Of a stretch of DNA of 64,000 nt, positions 52,210 to 60,812 are shown piece after piece. Positions within the stretch are counted from its first letter, which is position 1. The number at the start of each line of letters is the position of its first letter. The stretch comes from Anaeromassilibacillus senegalensis (GTDB lineage Bacteria > Bacillota > Clostridia > Oscillospirales > Acutalibacteraceae), in contig NZ_JAFBIT010000003.1 in NCBI RefSeq assembly GCF_021531715.1, positions 406,454 through 470,453 of the forward strand, in the 5' to 3' direction. A program made the position numbers and the translations under genes. The notes below the pieces were generated by a model that saw only the letters and a list, made by a program, of their open reading frames with translations, made no database searches and had not been told where the DNA came from.

Positions 52210-53658
52210 TTGGACAAATTTTTCAAAATTTCTGAGCGTGGCTCGAATGTCCGGACGGAGATAATTGCCGGCTTGACGACATTCTTTGCGATGGCGTACA
52301 TCGTGGTCACGAACCCCAACCAGATCGTCAGCTTCAATCATCTGGCTCCGGATGCGGATCCGGTTTTCCAGCAGATTTGGAACGCGGTCTATGTGGCTTC
52401 CATTCTGGCGGCTGTCATCGGCACGCTGCTGATGGCGCTCTATGCCAAGATGCCGTTTGCACAGGCGTGCGGCATGGGTCTGAACTCGTTCTTCTTCGTG
52501 TCGTTCATTCTGCCGGAGATCATTGCTTGCGGCGACGGTCCTATCGTTGGCGACAACATCATCAAGGGCTACCATGCAGGTCTCGTCATCATTCTCGTTT
52601 CCGGTATCGTCTTCATGATCTTCTCGCTCACCGGTCTGCGCGCGAAGGTTGCCAAAGCGCTTCCGGACTGCCTGAAGAAGGCGATCCCGGCAGGCATCGG
52701 CCTGTTCATCGCGTTCATTGGTTTCCAGAATGTCGGTATCATTCAGGCGAACCAGTACACGCTCGTTCAGTTTGTTGACATCCACGGCGCGATCACCAGC
52801 GAAGAGGGCATCATCACGGTTCTCCCGGCGCTGCTTGCTCTGCTCGGTCTGCTTGTCATCGCGATCCTTGAGAAATTCAAGGTCAAGGGCTCTGTGCTCA
52901 TCAGCATCGCGGGCGTCACCGTGCTCTATTACATCCTGAGCGGTACCACACCGTCCTTCGATATGAGCCAGGTTGGCCAGACCTTCAGCGACTTCGGCAA
53001 GATCGGCATCACCGGCGTGTTCAGCGGCGACGCTTGGGCGAGAGCCTTCACCGGTGAGGAAATCGGCGGCATCTTCTCCGCAATCATGCTCGTCGTGACC
53101 TTCTGCCTCGTCGATATGTTCGATACCATCGGCACACTGTACGGCACCGCTGCGCAGGCGGACATGCTCGATAAGAATGGCGACCCGATCAACGTCAACC
53201 AGTGCATGACCAGCGACTCCATCGCGACCGTCGCGGGCGCTGTCTGCGGTACCTCCACCTGCACCACGTACGTTGAGTCCGCTGCTGGCGTTGCAGCCGG
53301 CGGCAGAACCGGTCTCACCAGCCTTGTTGTCGCGATCTGCTTCGTGATCTGCCTGTTCCTCAGCCCGTTTGCTTCCCTCGTTCCGGCATGTGCAACCGCT
53401 CCGGCGCTCATCTATGTCGGCGTTCTGATGCTCAAGGGCTTTGCGAAGGTCGATATGCACGACATCACCAGCGCGGTTCCGGCGTTCCTCGCACTCGTCA
53501 TGATGCCGCTGACCTATTCCATCTCCAACGGTATCGGCATCGGCGCGATCGCTTATGTGATCATCACGCTCTGCACAGGCAAGTATCAGAAGAAGGACAT
53601 CCCGATCACAATCATCGCGGCGCTCTTCGTCATCAAGTTTATCTTCGTTACGATGTAA
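52210..53658 (+). CDS. NCS2-family purine permease (AzgA/PbuG-type)
   Basis: 482-aa transporter of the AzgA-like branch of NCS2, importing guanine, hypoxanthine or adenine with H+. The N-terminus 'TEIIAGLTTFFAMAYIVVTN' and 'MPFAQACGMGLNSFF' are diagnostic, and 'GTSTCTTYVESAAGVAAGGRTGLTS'-type helix 10 (GTSTCTTYVESAAG) holds the substrate motif. The start is TTG at 52210, 10 bases after AAGGAG; upstream in-frame ATGs lie in the leader hairpin and lack a site. With PurL in the same region it represents purine salvage versus synthesis. Confidence 0.9.
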   Translation: MDKFFKISERGSNVRTEIIAGLTTFFAMAYIVVTNPNQIVSFNHLAPDADPVFQQIWNAVYVASILAAVIGTLLMALYAKMPFAQACGMGLNSFFFVSFILPEIIACGDGPIVGDNIIKGYHAGLVIILVSGIVFMIFSLTGLRAKVAKALPDCLKKAIPAGIGLFIAFIGFQNVGIIQANQYTLVQFVDIHGAITSEEGIITVLPALLALLGLLVIAILEKFKVKGSVLISIAGVTVLYYILSGTTPSFDMSQVGQTFSDFGKIGITGVFSGDAWARAFTGEEIGGIFSAIMLVVTFCLVDMFDTIGTLYGTAAQADMLDKNGDPINVNQCMTSDSIATVAGAVCGTSTCTTYVESAAGVAAGGRTGLTSLVVAICFVICLFLSPFASLVPACATAPALIYVGVLMLKGFAKVDMHDITSAVPAFLALVMMPLTYSISNGIGIGAIAYVIITLCTGKYQKKDIPITIIAALFVIKFIFVTM

Positions 53659-53698
53659 TCTTTTTTACAGCGATCATTCAAGATAATCAAAACAGAAA

Positions 53699-53744
53699 GG
53701 CTTCCGTCCGAGAGAGTTTCTCAGACGGAAGCCGTTCATTTTTG
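53699..53744. terminator. Bidirectional intrinsic terminator
   Basis: GGCTTCCGTC-(c)-GAGA with TCTC-(a)-GACGGAAGCC, followed by CGTTCATTTTT; T-rich also on the other side. Confidence 0.85.
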
Positions 53745-53871
53745 TTTAGACGCAGGGGTATCTGTTGCACGGACGGGAGAGCCCAAAGAACGCGAGCAGA
53801 GCAGTCGTTTCCAGATTATACGAATGAGCGAAACGAACGACCTCGCGGACATTCGCCGTTCGTCGCACGGA

Positions 53872-54966
53872 CTAGACGTTGAAACGGAAGAGAACGATGT
53901 CGCCGTCCTGCATGACGTATTCTTTGCCCTCGCTGCGGACAAGTCCCTTTTCCTTTGCCGCCGCCATCGTGCCGCACGCCATCAGGTCGTCGAACGCGAT
54001 GACCTCCGCGCGGATAAACCCGCGCTCGAAATCGCTGTGGATCTTGCCGGCCGCCTGCGGCGCCTTTGTGCCCTTCTTGATTGTCCACGCGCGCACCTCG
54101 GGCTTGCCCGCGGTGAGGTAGGAAATCAGACCGAGGAGAGAATAGCAGGCGTTGATCAGGCGGTCAAGGCCGGACTCAGTCAGGCCCATATCGCTCAGGA
54201 ACAGCTCCTTTTCCTCAGCGTCCATGCCGGAAATCTCCGCTTCGATCTCCGCGCAGATCGGCAGAACTGCCGCGTGCTGCTCGTCAGCGATTTTCTTGAC
54301 CGCGAGATAGCCGGGGTTCGATTCGATGCCGTTCACAAAGTCCGATTCGCTCATGTTGGCGGCGAAAATGATCGGCTTGTTCGTCAGCAGATTGACCGTC
54401 GAGAGCAGCTCGGCCTCCTCCTCGGTGCAGTTCACGCTGCGCGCGGGAAGACCGGCGTCAAACGCCTCGCGGACGCGCTCGAAAAACTCGAGCTCCGCCT
54501 GATATTTTTTGTCCGCCTTGATCATCTTTTTCGTCTTGTCGATGCGGCGGTCGAGCACCTCCATGTCGGAGAGGATCAGCTCAAGGTCGATTGTCTCGAT
54601 GTCACGTGCCGGATCGATCGACCCCTCGACGTGAATGATGTCGTCGTTCTCAAAGCAGCGGACGACGTGCACGACGGCGTCCACCTCGCGGATATTCGAG
54701 AGGAACTTGTTGCCGAGGCCCTCGCCCTTCGACGCGCCCTTGACGAGACCGGCGATGTCGACGAACTCGATCGTCGCAGGTGTGAATTTCTCCGGCTCAT
54801 ACATCTCGGCGAGCTTGTCGAGACGCTTGTCCGGCACGGAAACGATGCCGACGTTTGGCTCAATCGTGCAGAATGGATAGTTCGCGGACTGCGCGCCCGC
54901 GTTTGTGATTGCATTGAACAGTGTGCTCTTTCCGACATTCGGAAGGCCGACGATACCTAATTTCAT
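53872..54966 (-). CDS. ychF: Redox-regulated ATPase YchF
   Basis: 364-aa OBG-family P-loop protein that prefers ATP and associates with ribosomes. 'KLGIVGLPNVGKSTLFNAIT' is G1, 'FVDIAGLVKGASKGEGLGN' G3, and the central coiled coil and C-terminal TGS domain ('TIKKGTKAPQAAGKIHSDFE', 'VLFRFNV' at the end) are complete. ATG 54966 is chosen over the TTG at 54975, which is too near AAAGGAG. Its upstream region has been interrupted by the integrated element whose integrase begins less than 100 bases away, so its original promoter may have been displaced. Confidence 0.94.
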   Translation of the reverse strand: MKLGIVGLPNVGKSTLFNAITNAGAQSANYPFCTIEPNVGIVSVPDKRLDKLAEMYEPEKFTPATIEFVDIAGLVKGASKGEGLGNKFLSNIREVDAVVHVVRCFENDDIIHVEGSIDPARDIETIDLELILSDMEVLDRRIDKTKKMIKADKKYQAELEFFERVREAFDAGLPARSVNCTEEEAELLSTVNLLTNKPIIFAANMSESDFVNGIESNPGYLAVKKIADEQHAAVLPICAEIEAEISGMDAEEKELFLSDMGLTESGLDRLINACYSLLGLISYLTAGKPEVRAWTIKKGTKAPQAAGKIHSDFERGFIRAEVIAFDDLMACGTMAAAKEKGLVRSEGKEYVMQDGDIVLFRFNV

Positions 54967-55019
54967 ATATTTCAAAACTCCTTTATTTGCAATGTTTTTT
55001 TGGATTCGGGGGGTGAGCT

Positions 55020-55061
55020 CCGCACCAATTCCGCACCAATTTTTCGCCAGCGCACCATTTT
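55020..55061. repeat. Direct repeats at the integrase-proximal element end
   Basis: CCGCACCAATT occurs twice in tandem (55020-55030 and 55031-55041), and a related GCGCACCATTTT lies at 55050-55061, ending where the integrase gene ends. The same core recurs as a palindrome at 56343-56358. They look like integrase arm-binding sites next to the attachment site. Confidence 0.55.
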
Positions 55062-56247
55062 AACTTGCCATGGTGGCGCTCTGCTCGAATTGTTTTACGG
55101 CGTTGGATAGAGAGGCATCGGTCACATGGACATAGCGATCCATGGTGGTTTTGATGCTCGAATGACCGAGCAGCCTTTGCAGGACTTTCGGCATGATCCC
55201 GCGTTCAATCGCGCGAGTGGCATAGGTGTGCCGCAGAGCGTGCATACAGAACCGCTTGATTTTTGCTTCATCGCACAATTTGTACAGGTGGGTATCATAG
55301 GAGCTGTTTTTGTTCGGCTCGCCGGTGCGGTAGTTGACAAACACCAGATCCCGCATACAAAGGTATCTGGTCTGACCGGTGCGGCGATCCACATATTCCA
55401 GAATCTGCGAGAGCAGTTCCGATTCCTTCCGGGTGTGCCGCTCCTCGTAGCAGGATTTCAGCACATCGTATGCCCGGTTCGTCAGGGGAATGGTTCGGTA
55501 GCTGCTCGCCGATTTGGGAGGACCGGCGCGCCAAACACCTTCGCTATGGCGGTATTCCAGCGTCTTGCTGACAGTCAGCGTCCGCTTCTTCCAGTCGATG
55601 GAATCCCATGTAAGGCCAATCATTTCCGAAGTGCGCAGCCCGGTCTCCAACAGCAGCACATACTGCCTGTAATTGTGAGAGCGTTTTGCGGTTTCCAGAA
55701 ACTTCTCCTGCTCCTCTACGGTTAAGAACTTTATGTCATCCACAGCGCGGACGGGTTTCGTATAACGAACCCCGTCCATCGGATGCTTTGTGAGCATATC
55801 ATTCGTCACCGCAGCGCGGAACATGGTGCCCATTGCAATATAGGTCTGGCGAATGGTGGAGCCTGCATAGGTTGCCTCCATCCGATTCAGAACGATTTTG
55901 CAATGCATGGGTTTGACATCGCACAGGCGCATACTTCCGATTACCGGCTGGATGTTCCTTTCGTACCGTTCCCGATAATTCCTCCTTGTGTTGGGAGCCA
56001 GGTCTGCGATGAGATTCGCAATCCAGAACTCGAACCAGGCGTCCACCGTCATTTCGGAGGAGGGGTTATAAACATCGTGCTTGTCTTCGTACTGTGCGTC
56101 TGCCAGCCAGTTACGGGCTTCCGGGAGGGTATCAAAGTGCTTCTCCCGTCTGTCACCGTTCTTGGCTGAATATCTTGCGGAGAACTTACCGTCTTTTCTC
56201 TGGCAGATACCCTTGCCGCATTCTTTGCCTTTTAGATTTTTGCCCAT
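55060..56247 (-). CDS. int: Tyrosine site-specific integrase
   Basis: 395-aa recombinase of the Tn916/phage-type family. A short N-terminal arm-binding domain (AP2-like, '[20 protein letters not shown]'), a SAM-like core-binding domain, and a catalytic domain with Arg in [10 protein letters not shown], His-x-x-Arg in '[14 protein letters not shown]', His in LGHSSIKTT and the nucleophile in MDRYVHV. All catalytic residues are present. It lies at the left end of the element, pointing out toward ychF. No excisionase gene is visible beside it. Confidence 0.93.
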   Translation of the reverse strand: MGKNLKGKECGKGICQRKDGKFSARYSAKNGDRREKHFDTLPEARNWLADAQYEDKHDVYNPSSEMTVDAWFEFWIANLIADLAPNTRRNYRERYERNIQPVIGSMRLCDVKPMHCKIVLNRMEATYAGSTIRQTYIAMGTMFRAAVTNDMLTKHPMDGVRYTKPVRAVDDIKFLTVEEQEKFLETAKRSHNYRQYVLLLETGLRTSEMIGLTWDSIDWKKRTLTVSKTLEYRHSEGVWRAGPPKSASSYRTIPLTNRAYDVLKSCYEERHTRKESELLSQILEYVDRRTGQTRYLCMRDLVFVNYRTGEPNKNSSYDTHLYKLCDEAKIKRFCMHALRHTYATRAIERGIMPKVLQRLLGHSSIKTTMDRYVHVTDASLSNAVKQFEQSATMAS

Positions 56248-56342
56248 TTAATGAACTCCTTTCCGTAGAGCCGGAAACGCGAGTTCATCACGACACCTTA
56301 CTCTATCATAATTTCGCATATTTTTCAATATCTTTCGGCATT

Positions 56343-56358
56343 TTTGGTGCGCACCAAA
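56343..56358. repeat. Palindrome TTTGGTGCGCACCAAA upstream of the integrase gene
   Basis: A perfect 16-base palindrome containing the GCACCAA core of the repeats at 55020-55061, about 95 bases upstream of the integrase start. Candidate integrase or regulator site. Confidence 0.5.
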
Positions 56359-56375
56359 GTCAGCAATTCTCAAAA

Positions 56376-57332
56376 TCAAATTGCCACCCGCCCTTCGATA
56401 AACTCCTCAAATGCCCTGCGTTTTACCAGTTCCTTGGTGCCAACATAGAGAACAAAGGGGCAGTTAGGTTGTTTCAACAGTTTATCAATCTTGTTGATTC
56501 CGATATTGCTGTATTCGGCTGCTTCCCGGATGGCGGCGTTGGTTGCCTTAATCCAGCGGTTGAACTCGCCTTTTCCCGTTGCGATGCCTTTACGCTCCAT
56601 TGCTCGGACGGTGGGGCCTTCATGAACGGTGGGCAGCAGGTCAACACCCTGCCGTTCATAGCTGCGGTGATCGATGTGACAGGACAGTTCCTTATCCGCA
56701 AACTTGGCGTTGCACAATTCCGCCCACGCCTGCCGCCAGTGCTCCAGCGTTTCAGGACTGCCCCAGTCGGTGGTGGGCACGGCATTGAATATATAGTCCC
56801 CGGTTCCATCCGGGATGCGGTTGCCGTTTTCGTCCAGCACATATTCCCGCAGCTGCTTGTTGCCCCACTTGCCGTTTGGCTCAACGGGGCGGATGGGACA
56901 CATCACATGAAAGTGGGGATTGGAAATACCGCCGTCCTCCTTGTCGGGGGAATGCACGGCGAAGTCCACGATCATGCCCCGGCTCACAAACTGCTCCAAT
57001 AAAAACTGCCTTGCGAGATTGATGTTCTCCTCCATGGAGAACTCGTTCTGCAAGGCAATGTCAAAGCTGTATGCAAGCTGGGCTTTCTTTCCGTGCTCCA
57101 CTTTCTCCACGGCGTTCCAAAGGGTTTCCCGGTCTGCGTACTCCGGCGGAGCGTGGGCGGGCAGCAGGATTTCCGAACAGACCACACCGCCCTTGTGGGT
57201 GTAGTCGCTATCCTCACCGTAGTATTCACTGTGGAGCTTTTCTCCGGCACGGTAGGCGGCTGCGGCAACGGCAGACTGTCCGGCGCTGCGTTTAATTTGG
57301 GTGACATGAAAATGAAACAGTGCGATGGTCAA
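56376..57332 (-). CDS. mobL: MobA/MobL-family relaxase, short form
   Basis: 318-aa DNA-nicking relaxase. 'QSAVAAAAYRAGEKLHSEYY' holds the N-terminal nucleophilic Tyr region, and 'GGISNPHFHVMCPIRP' the HxH metal site; 'RQAWAELCNAKF' and 'IDHRSYERQGVDLLPTVHEG' are conserved. Most clostridial MobA/MobL proteins continue for hundreds of residues. Here the protein stops after 'KLLKQPNCPFVLYVGTKELV' and a short tail, so the C-terminal region is absent. Nicking should be possible. The gene overlaps the DUF3847 gene by a few bases, and oriT lies just upstream. Confidence 0.85.
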   Translation of the reverse strand: MTIALFHFHVTQIKRSAGQSAVAAAAYRAGEKLHSEYYGEDSDYTHKGGVVCSEILLPAHAPPEYADRETLWNAVEKVEHGKKAQLAYSFDIALQNEFSMEENINLARQFLLEQFVSRGMIVDFAVHSPDKEDGGISNPHFHVMCPIRPVEPNGKWGNKQLREYVLDENGNRIPDGTGDYIFNAVPTTDWGSPETLEHWRQAWAELCNAKFADKELSCHIDHRSYERQGVDLLPTVHEGPTVRAMERKGIATGKGEFNRWIKATNAAIREAAEYSNIGINKIDKLLKQPNCPFVLYVGTKELVKRRAFEEFIEGRVAI

Positions 57333-57634
57333 GTCCTCCCTTGGTCATGTGAGTGAACAGCTTCTGAAAGTAAAGCTTGAACCTCCGGCAGAGCAAAGAC
57401 GGATTCTGCAAGAGCGTAGAACTCCACCTCCGTCAGAACCTTCACCGTGGGAGCCACGCTTTCCACAGCAGCGCCACGAGTGATGAGCCGATGGGTGCGC
57501 TTTCGACGTTCGCCTTTCTCACAATAGGCAATGCGGTTTTCATACTGCTGCACTTTGTGCTGAAGCTGGATAAGCTGCCGTTCGCAGGCTGCCCGCTCGG
57601 CTTCCAGCTGGAATAGTGATTTTTGCATTGGCAA
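57329..57634 (-). CDS. DUF3847 protein (relaxase accessory)
   Basis: 101 aa. An N-terminal coiled coil ('LEAERAACERQLIQLQHKVQ') is followed by 'GERRKRTHRLITRGAAVESV' and 'LTEVEFYALAESVFALPEV', the DUF3847 pattern. Such proteins precede relaxases in many Firmicute elements and are thought to help the relaxosome. TTG at 57634 is 9 bases after GGAGG; the ATG at 57628 is farther than usual. The stop overlaps the relaxase start. Confidence 0.75.
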   Translation of the reverse strand: MPMQKSLFQLEAERAACERQLIQLQHKVQQYENRIAYCEKGERRKRTHRLITRGAAVESVAPTVKVLTEVEFYALAESVFALPEVQALLSEAVHSHDQGRT

Positions 57635-57794
57635 TGAGTGTGACCTCCTGAAAGATTGGGATAAAAATGACCGCCAGCATTCACTGACGGTCTGAAAGGA
57701 TAGCCGCATAGCGGCGCAAGGGGTGCAGCCCCTTGTTCGGAACGCAGTGACGCACCTCAGACATTCAAGTGTCCGGGGTGTTCGGTCCGCAGGA

Positions 57795-57835
57795 CGCACA
57801 TACGGGGATTACCCCGTATAGAAGTGCGCCCTTAG
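57795..57835. other. oriT with RSF1010-like nick site
   Basis: The inverted repeat TACGGGG-atta-CCCCGTA (57801-57818) is followed by TAGAAGTGCGCCCTTAG. The core AAGTGCGCCCT at 57822-57832 equals the nick region of the RSF1010/R1162 oriT recognised by MobA relaxases, including the preceding inverted repeat. It lies upstream of the DUF3847-relaxase genes, the expected position. The rest of the spacer 57635-57871 holds further short palindromes only. Confidence 0.78.
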
Positions 57836-57871
57836 TTCCTAAGGGATTACCCCACATTGCTGCCATATGCT

Positions 57872-59293
57872 TCAGTAAAGGAGAGTTTGCGTTTTTTGCT
57901 GCGTACATACGTACGGCGGGATGTTACTTATCCCATTCGTCCGGTACGTACGCAGCGAATTACCACAAAAGCTGTTTATATCGGGTCTTGCCACGGCCTC
58001 GATTCCCATGAAGCCCCAAACCCTGCGTCCGGCTGAATTGGTCACATTGTTGCAGTGTTCCAGATTGTATTTACCTGCATGGGAAACCAAAGCATCGCTG
58101 AAGCTTCGGGCTTTCAGGGGTGAGAGCCCATTCTCATCACACCACATTCGGTAAATGGAATACAGGTCTTTGGAGCTGATGGAAGCATCCGCTTTCAGTC
58201 GGATGTAACCATCGGATTCCAAAAAGGAAAAGATGTTGTTATTATCCCGTTTCACCGCTTCCCGATTTTCTCTGGCGCGTTCACTCTCTGTGAAGCGGAA
58301 GTTGTTAAGCGCCAGGCGCTGCAAGCCTGCAAAGGCCCAGAGGAAAATCCCCTCAGCTTCCGCTTTCAGTTTTTCACCCAGATAGGGATCATCTGTCCGT
58401 CCGGCGGGCTTCGGTTTGGTGGTGAGCATCAGCTGCCGCCGGTAGAAGCCGTCGCTGCGGTCATAGAGGGCTTGCAGGTCGCCGTTGCTGAAGGCCAGCA
58501 GCCGGGCGTACATCCAGCCCTGATAGCTCTGCTGTCCCTTGCGCTCTAAGTCCATCTTCCCCTGAGCCGTTACGATGGATTTGACATAATTGGTCTGCCG
58601 CAGGGCTTCCATCCGCATATCATCGTCCACCATCAGCAGTGTGTGCTCCAAATCCGCCCGGGCAAATCGATTCTCCGAAATTTTGCCGGTGCTGCCGTCC
58701 TTCATATTGCTCCCAAAGAGACTGCCCAGCATAGCGCCGATCTGAGACTTGCCCTCGCCGCCGCTGCCCTTGAGAATCAGCATTCGCTGCCCTGCGTTGC
58801 TGGGAATCAGGCAGTAGCCGATAAATTCCTGCAAGGTGGGAATATCCTCGGGGTAGAGCAGCTCCCCCAGGAAGGACAGCCACCGAACCGGCTGGGGTGC
58901 TTCCGGGTTGTAGGCCACCGGCAGACGGTTGCGCACGATCTCCGGCTTGCCCTCAAGGAATGTCCCATCCAGGAGCAGCGTACCGTTGGCAAGGTGTACG
59001 CGATCCGGCTCCGGGAAAAGATCGTCCACCTGCGCTTCCAGCTTCAGTACCTCCAGAATGTTGCTGATCTTCTTGGGGATGTTGTTGACCGCGCAGGATT
59101 TGAGACTTTCATAAATCTCTCCCCGCAGCGGCAAATCGTCCGTCACTCGACCATCCGGCGTGAAAAAGGCTCTGTTCGTGAAGATGATTCTGTGCTCACG
59201 CAGAAACTCCTGACAGAACAGAGCCTCGTTGATGTTCTTCCCGTCATACCAGATGGGAAGCTCTGTCTCAGGCGATTGCTGGTTCTTTTGCAC
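57872..59293 (-). CDS. D5/P4-type primase-helicase (SF3 ATPase)
   Basis: 473-aa replication protein of phage/plasmid type. A D5_N-like region (residues 60-150) precedes a SF3 helicase core with Walker A 'LKGSGGEGKSQIGAMLG', Walker B 'TLLMVDDDMRMEAL' and motif C 'ARLLAFSNGDLQALYDRSDG'. A winged-helix C-terminus follows. It would unwind DNA for element replication during transfer. Its start lies inside the end of the CHC2 primase gene (26-base overlap), so the two act together. Confidence 0.88.
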   Translation of the reverse strand: MQKNQQSPETELPIWYDGKNINEALFCQEFLREHRIIFTNRAFFTPDGRVTDDLPLRGEIYESLKSCAVNNIPKKISNILEVLKLEAQVDDLFPEPDRVHLANGTLLLDGTFLEGKPEIVRNRLPVAYNPEAPQPVRWLSFLGELLYPEDIPTLQEFIGYCLIPSNAGQRMLILKGSGGEGKSQIGAMLGSLFGSNMKDGSTGKISENRFARADLEHTLLMVDDDMRMEALRQTNYVKSIVTAQGKMDLERKGQQSYQGWMYARLLAFSNGDLQALYDRSDGFYRRQLMLTTKPKPAGRTDDPYLGEKLKAEAEGIFLWAFAGLQRLALNNFRFTESERARENREAVKRDNNNIFSFLESDGYIRLKADASISSKDLYSIYRMWCDENGLSPLKARSFSDALVSHAGKYNLEHCNNVTNSAGRRVWGFMGIEAVARPDINSFCGNSLRTYRTNGISNIPPYVCTQQKTQTLLY

Positions 59294-59867
59294 AGTATCT
59301 TGCCTCCTTTCGATTCTCTGCTACGACACCTTCCCAGAAAGCAACGCTGCCGTCTGCCGTCAGAGCGGATACAGCATGGCTGCGCTGGGTGGAGCTGGCT
59401 TCATCCAACATTTCCAAAAGCCCCGCAATGCGGTCGTACTGCTGGCAGCTTTCCACAAAATGGTCATCCAGACTGTCCTCCGGCGTGTTGGGTGCATATT
59501 GGGTTTTCCATTTCTTCAATAGATGCAGATAGTCTGTCAGCGCCCGACGGCAGCGTAGCTCATCCAGCCGGGATGGATTTTGCCGGATAGCTATTGGCTT
59601 TATATCTGCCGAGATGCCAAAATCAGCGGTTAGTTTTTCTGCGGCATCTTTAAGGCTGATGCCAAATAGTCGTGCGGTGAAGTCGATGACATCTCCGCTG
59701 GCCCCGCAGCCGAAGCAGAAGAAGTAATCTTCATTCAGCTTCATGCTCGGATGCCTGTCCTCATGGAATGGGCAGCAGGTCATGCCGTTTCGGCTCACCG
59801 TCAGCCCGTAGGTTTCGGCAGCCTGCCGCAGTGGGACGGCTGCCTTTACTCTTTCAAATTGGTTCAT
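59268..59867 (-). CDS. CHC2 zinc-finger primase-like protein
   Basis: 199 aa. The N-terminal zinc-binding domain of DnaG-type primases is clear: 'MTCCPFHEDRHPSMK' and 'FFCFGCGASGDVIDF' give Cys-His-Cys-Cys. The remainder has no TOPRIM domain, so priming must depend on another protein, probably the overlapping helicase. ATG 59867 has GGAGA 8 bases upstream; a longer reading to 59984 lacks this. Short form typical of mobilizable elements. Confidence 0.85.
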   Translation of the reverse strand: MNQFERVKAAVPLRQAAETYGLTVSRNGMTCCPFHEDRHPSMKLNEDYFFCFGCGASGDVIDFTARLFGISLKDAAEKLTADFGISADIKPIAIRQNPSRLDELRCRRALTDYLHLLKKWKTQYAPNTPEDSLDDHFVESCQQYDRIAGLLEMLDEASSTQRSHAVSALTADGSVAFWEGVVAENRKEARYCAKEPAIA

Positions 59868-60005
59868 TTTCTTATCTCCTGATTCTTGTTTCGCGCCCTG
59901 TAACCATTTGCAGGGCAATTCTTGGTTGGGGAATATATCTGCGCCACCTTTCTGAATCCAATCCCAAAAGTCCTTGCGCCGCAAGGCTTTTTCGGGGTCA
60001 ATGCG

Positions 60006-60371
60006 TTACACTGCCGCTTTGCTCCTGTACTTTCGCACTCTGGCTGCGGTCTGCTTTTTTCGGGCATCGTCTGCGCATTTGTCGGAGCAGTACACTCTCC
60101 GCCCATTGACCGGGAAGGGCTTTCCGCAGTGCTGGCAGCGTTTTGTGGGCAGAGCCTGCAAGGCTGCTTCCAGCTCCGGGTCGTTGGGCAGAACCGCTTC
60201 CCAGAAGTACCGGCACATGGCGCTGTTTGTGTAGCAGATACCCAGCATGGGGCATTCGCAGTCCAGCGGCAGGCAGCCGTAGTCTCTGTCGTAGTTGGCG
60301 CAGCTTCCGGTTACCAGCTTCCGAATGGATCGTCGTTCCGGTACTGTCAGTTCCCGTTCTGTTTTTGCCAT
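60006..60371 (-). CDS. Cysteine-rich VLP-domain protein
   Basis: 121-aa protein with two Cys clusters: 'CANYDRDYGCLPLDCECPML' (plus C in ICYT, MCRY) and a C-terminal zinc ribbon 'RCQHCGKPF ... YCSDKCADDARKK'. This matches the 'cysteine-rich VLP' family found almost only on Firmicute integrative elements. Function unknown; nucleic-acid binding is likely. AAAGGAGG precedes, and either ATG 60371 or TTG 60377 is the start. Confidence 0.78.
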   Translation of the reverse strand: MAKTERELTVPERRSIRKLVTGSCANYDRDYGCLPLDCECPMLGICYTNSAMCRYFWEAVLPNDPELEAALQALPTKRCQHCGKPFPVNGRRVYCSDKCADDARKKQTAARVRKYRSKAAV

Positions 60372-60377
60372 AGGCAA

Positions 60378-60812
60378 TCATCCTCCTTTCTTCGTTTTTG
60401 GGGAGCGTAAGCTATCGGACTTACCCTCTCACTATGGTTATGGGAAATTTTTCAGAAAACAGGCTAATCGCAGGACAAGCCCATTTGGGAAAACAGGACA
60501 GCCCCCATATGTACTTGCCGCTCTCCCCGAACCCGTTCCTGCCCGGCGTTTCACCCGGCGTTTTCTCCCCCCCTTGGCACGCTCGTGGTCATCGCGATGC
60601 TTTCCCGGAGGACATATCCCTTTCGGACGGTCATTCAATTTTCAAGCTTCACCCGTAGCCTCAAATGCAGGCGAATCTGTCCGTATTCTACAACAAAAAA
60701 AGAGCCTTTCCCGGATATCCAAAAGGATGGAAAAGACCCACAAAATTTGATATTTCCACGGTTATAGACAGCCGTGATATAATGAAAGAAAACTGTTTCG
60801 AGGACTGCTTTT
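60378..60812. other. Non-coding spacer between VLP and XRE genes
   Basis: No gene seen. It holds a tandem CCCGGCGTTT (60542-60551 and 60554-60563), a C-rich stretch, and near the XRE gene a TATAAT (60777-60782) preceded by a CACGG/CCGTG hairpin that could be the regulator's own operator. Two XRE/VLP genes diverge from here, so their promoters must lie in it. Confidence 0.5.

Noticed and set aside
60542..60563. Iterons of a replication origin
   Set aside because: Only two copies of a 10-base unit are present and no replication initiator gene is adjacent.
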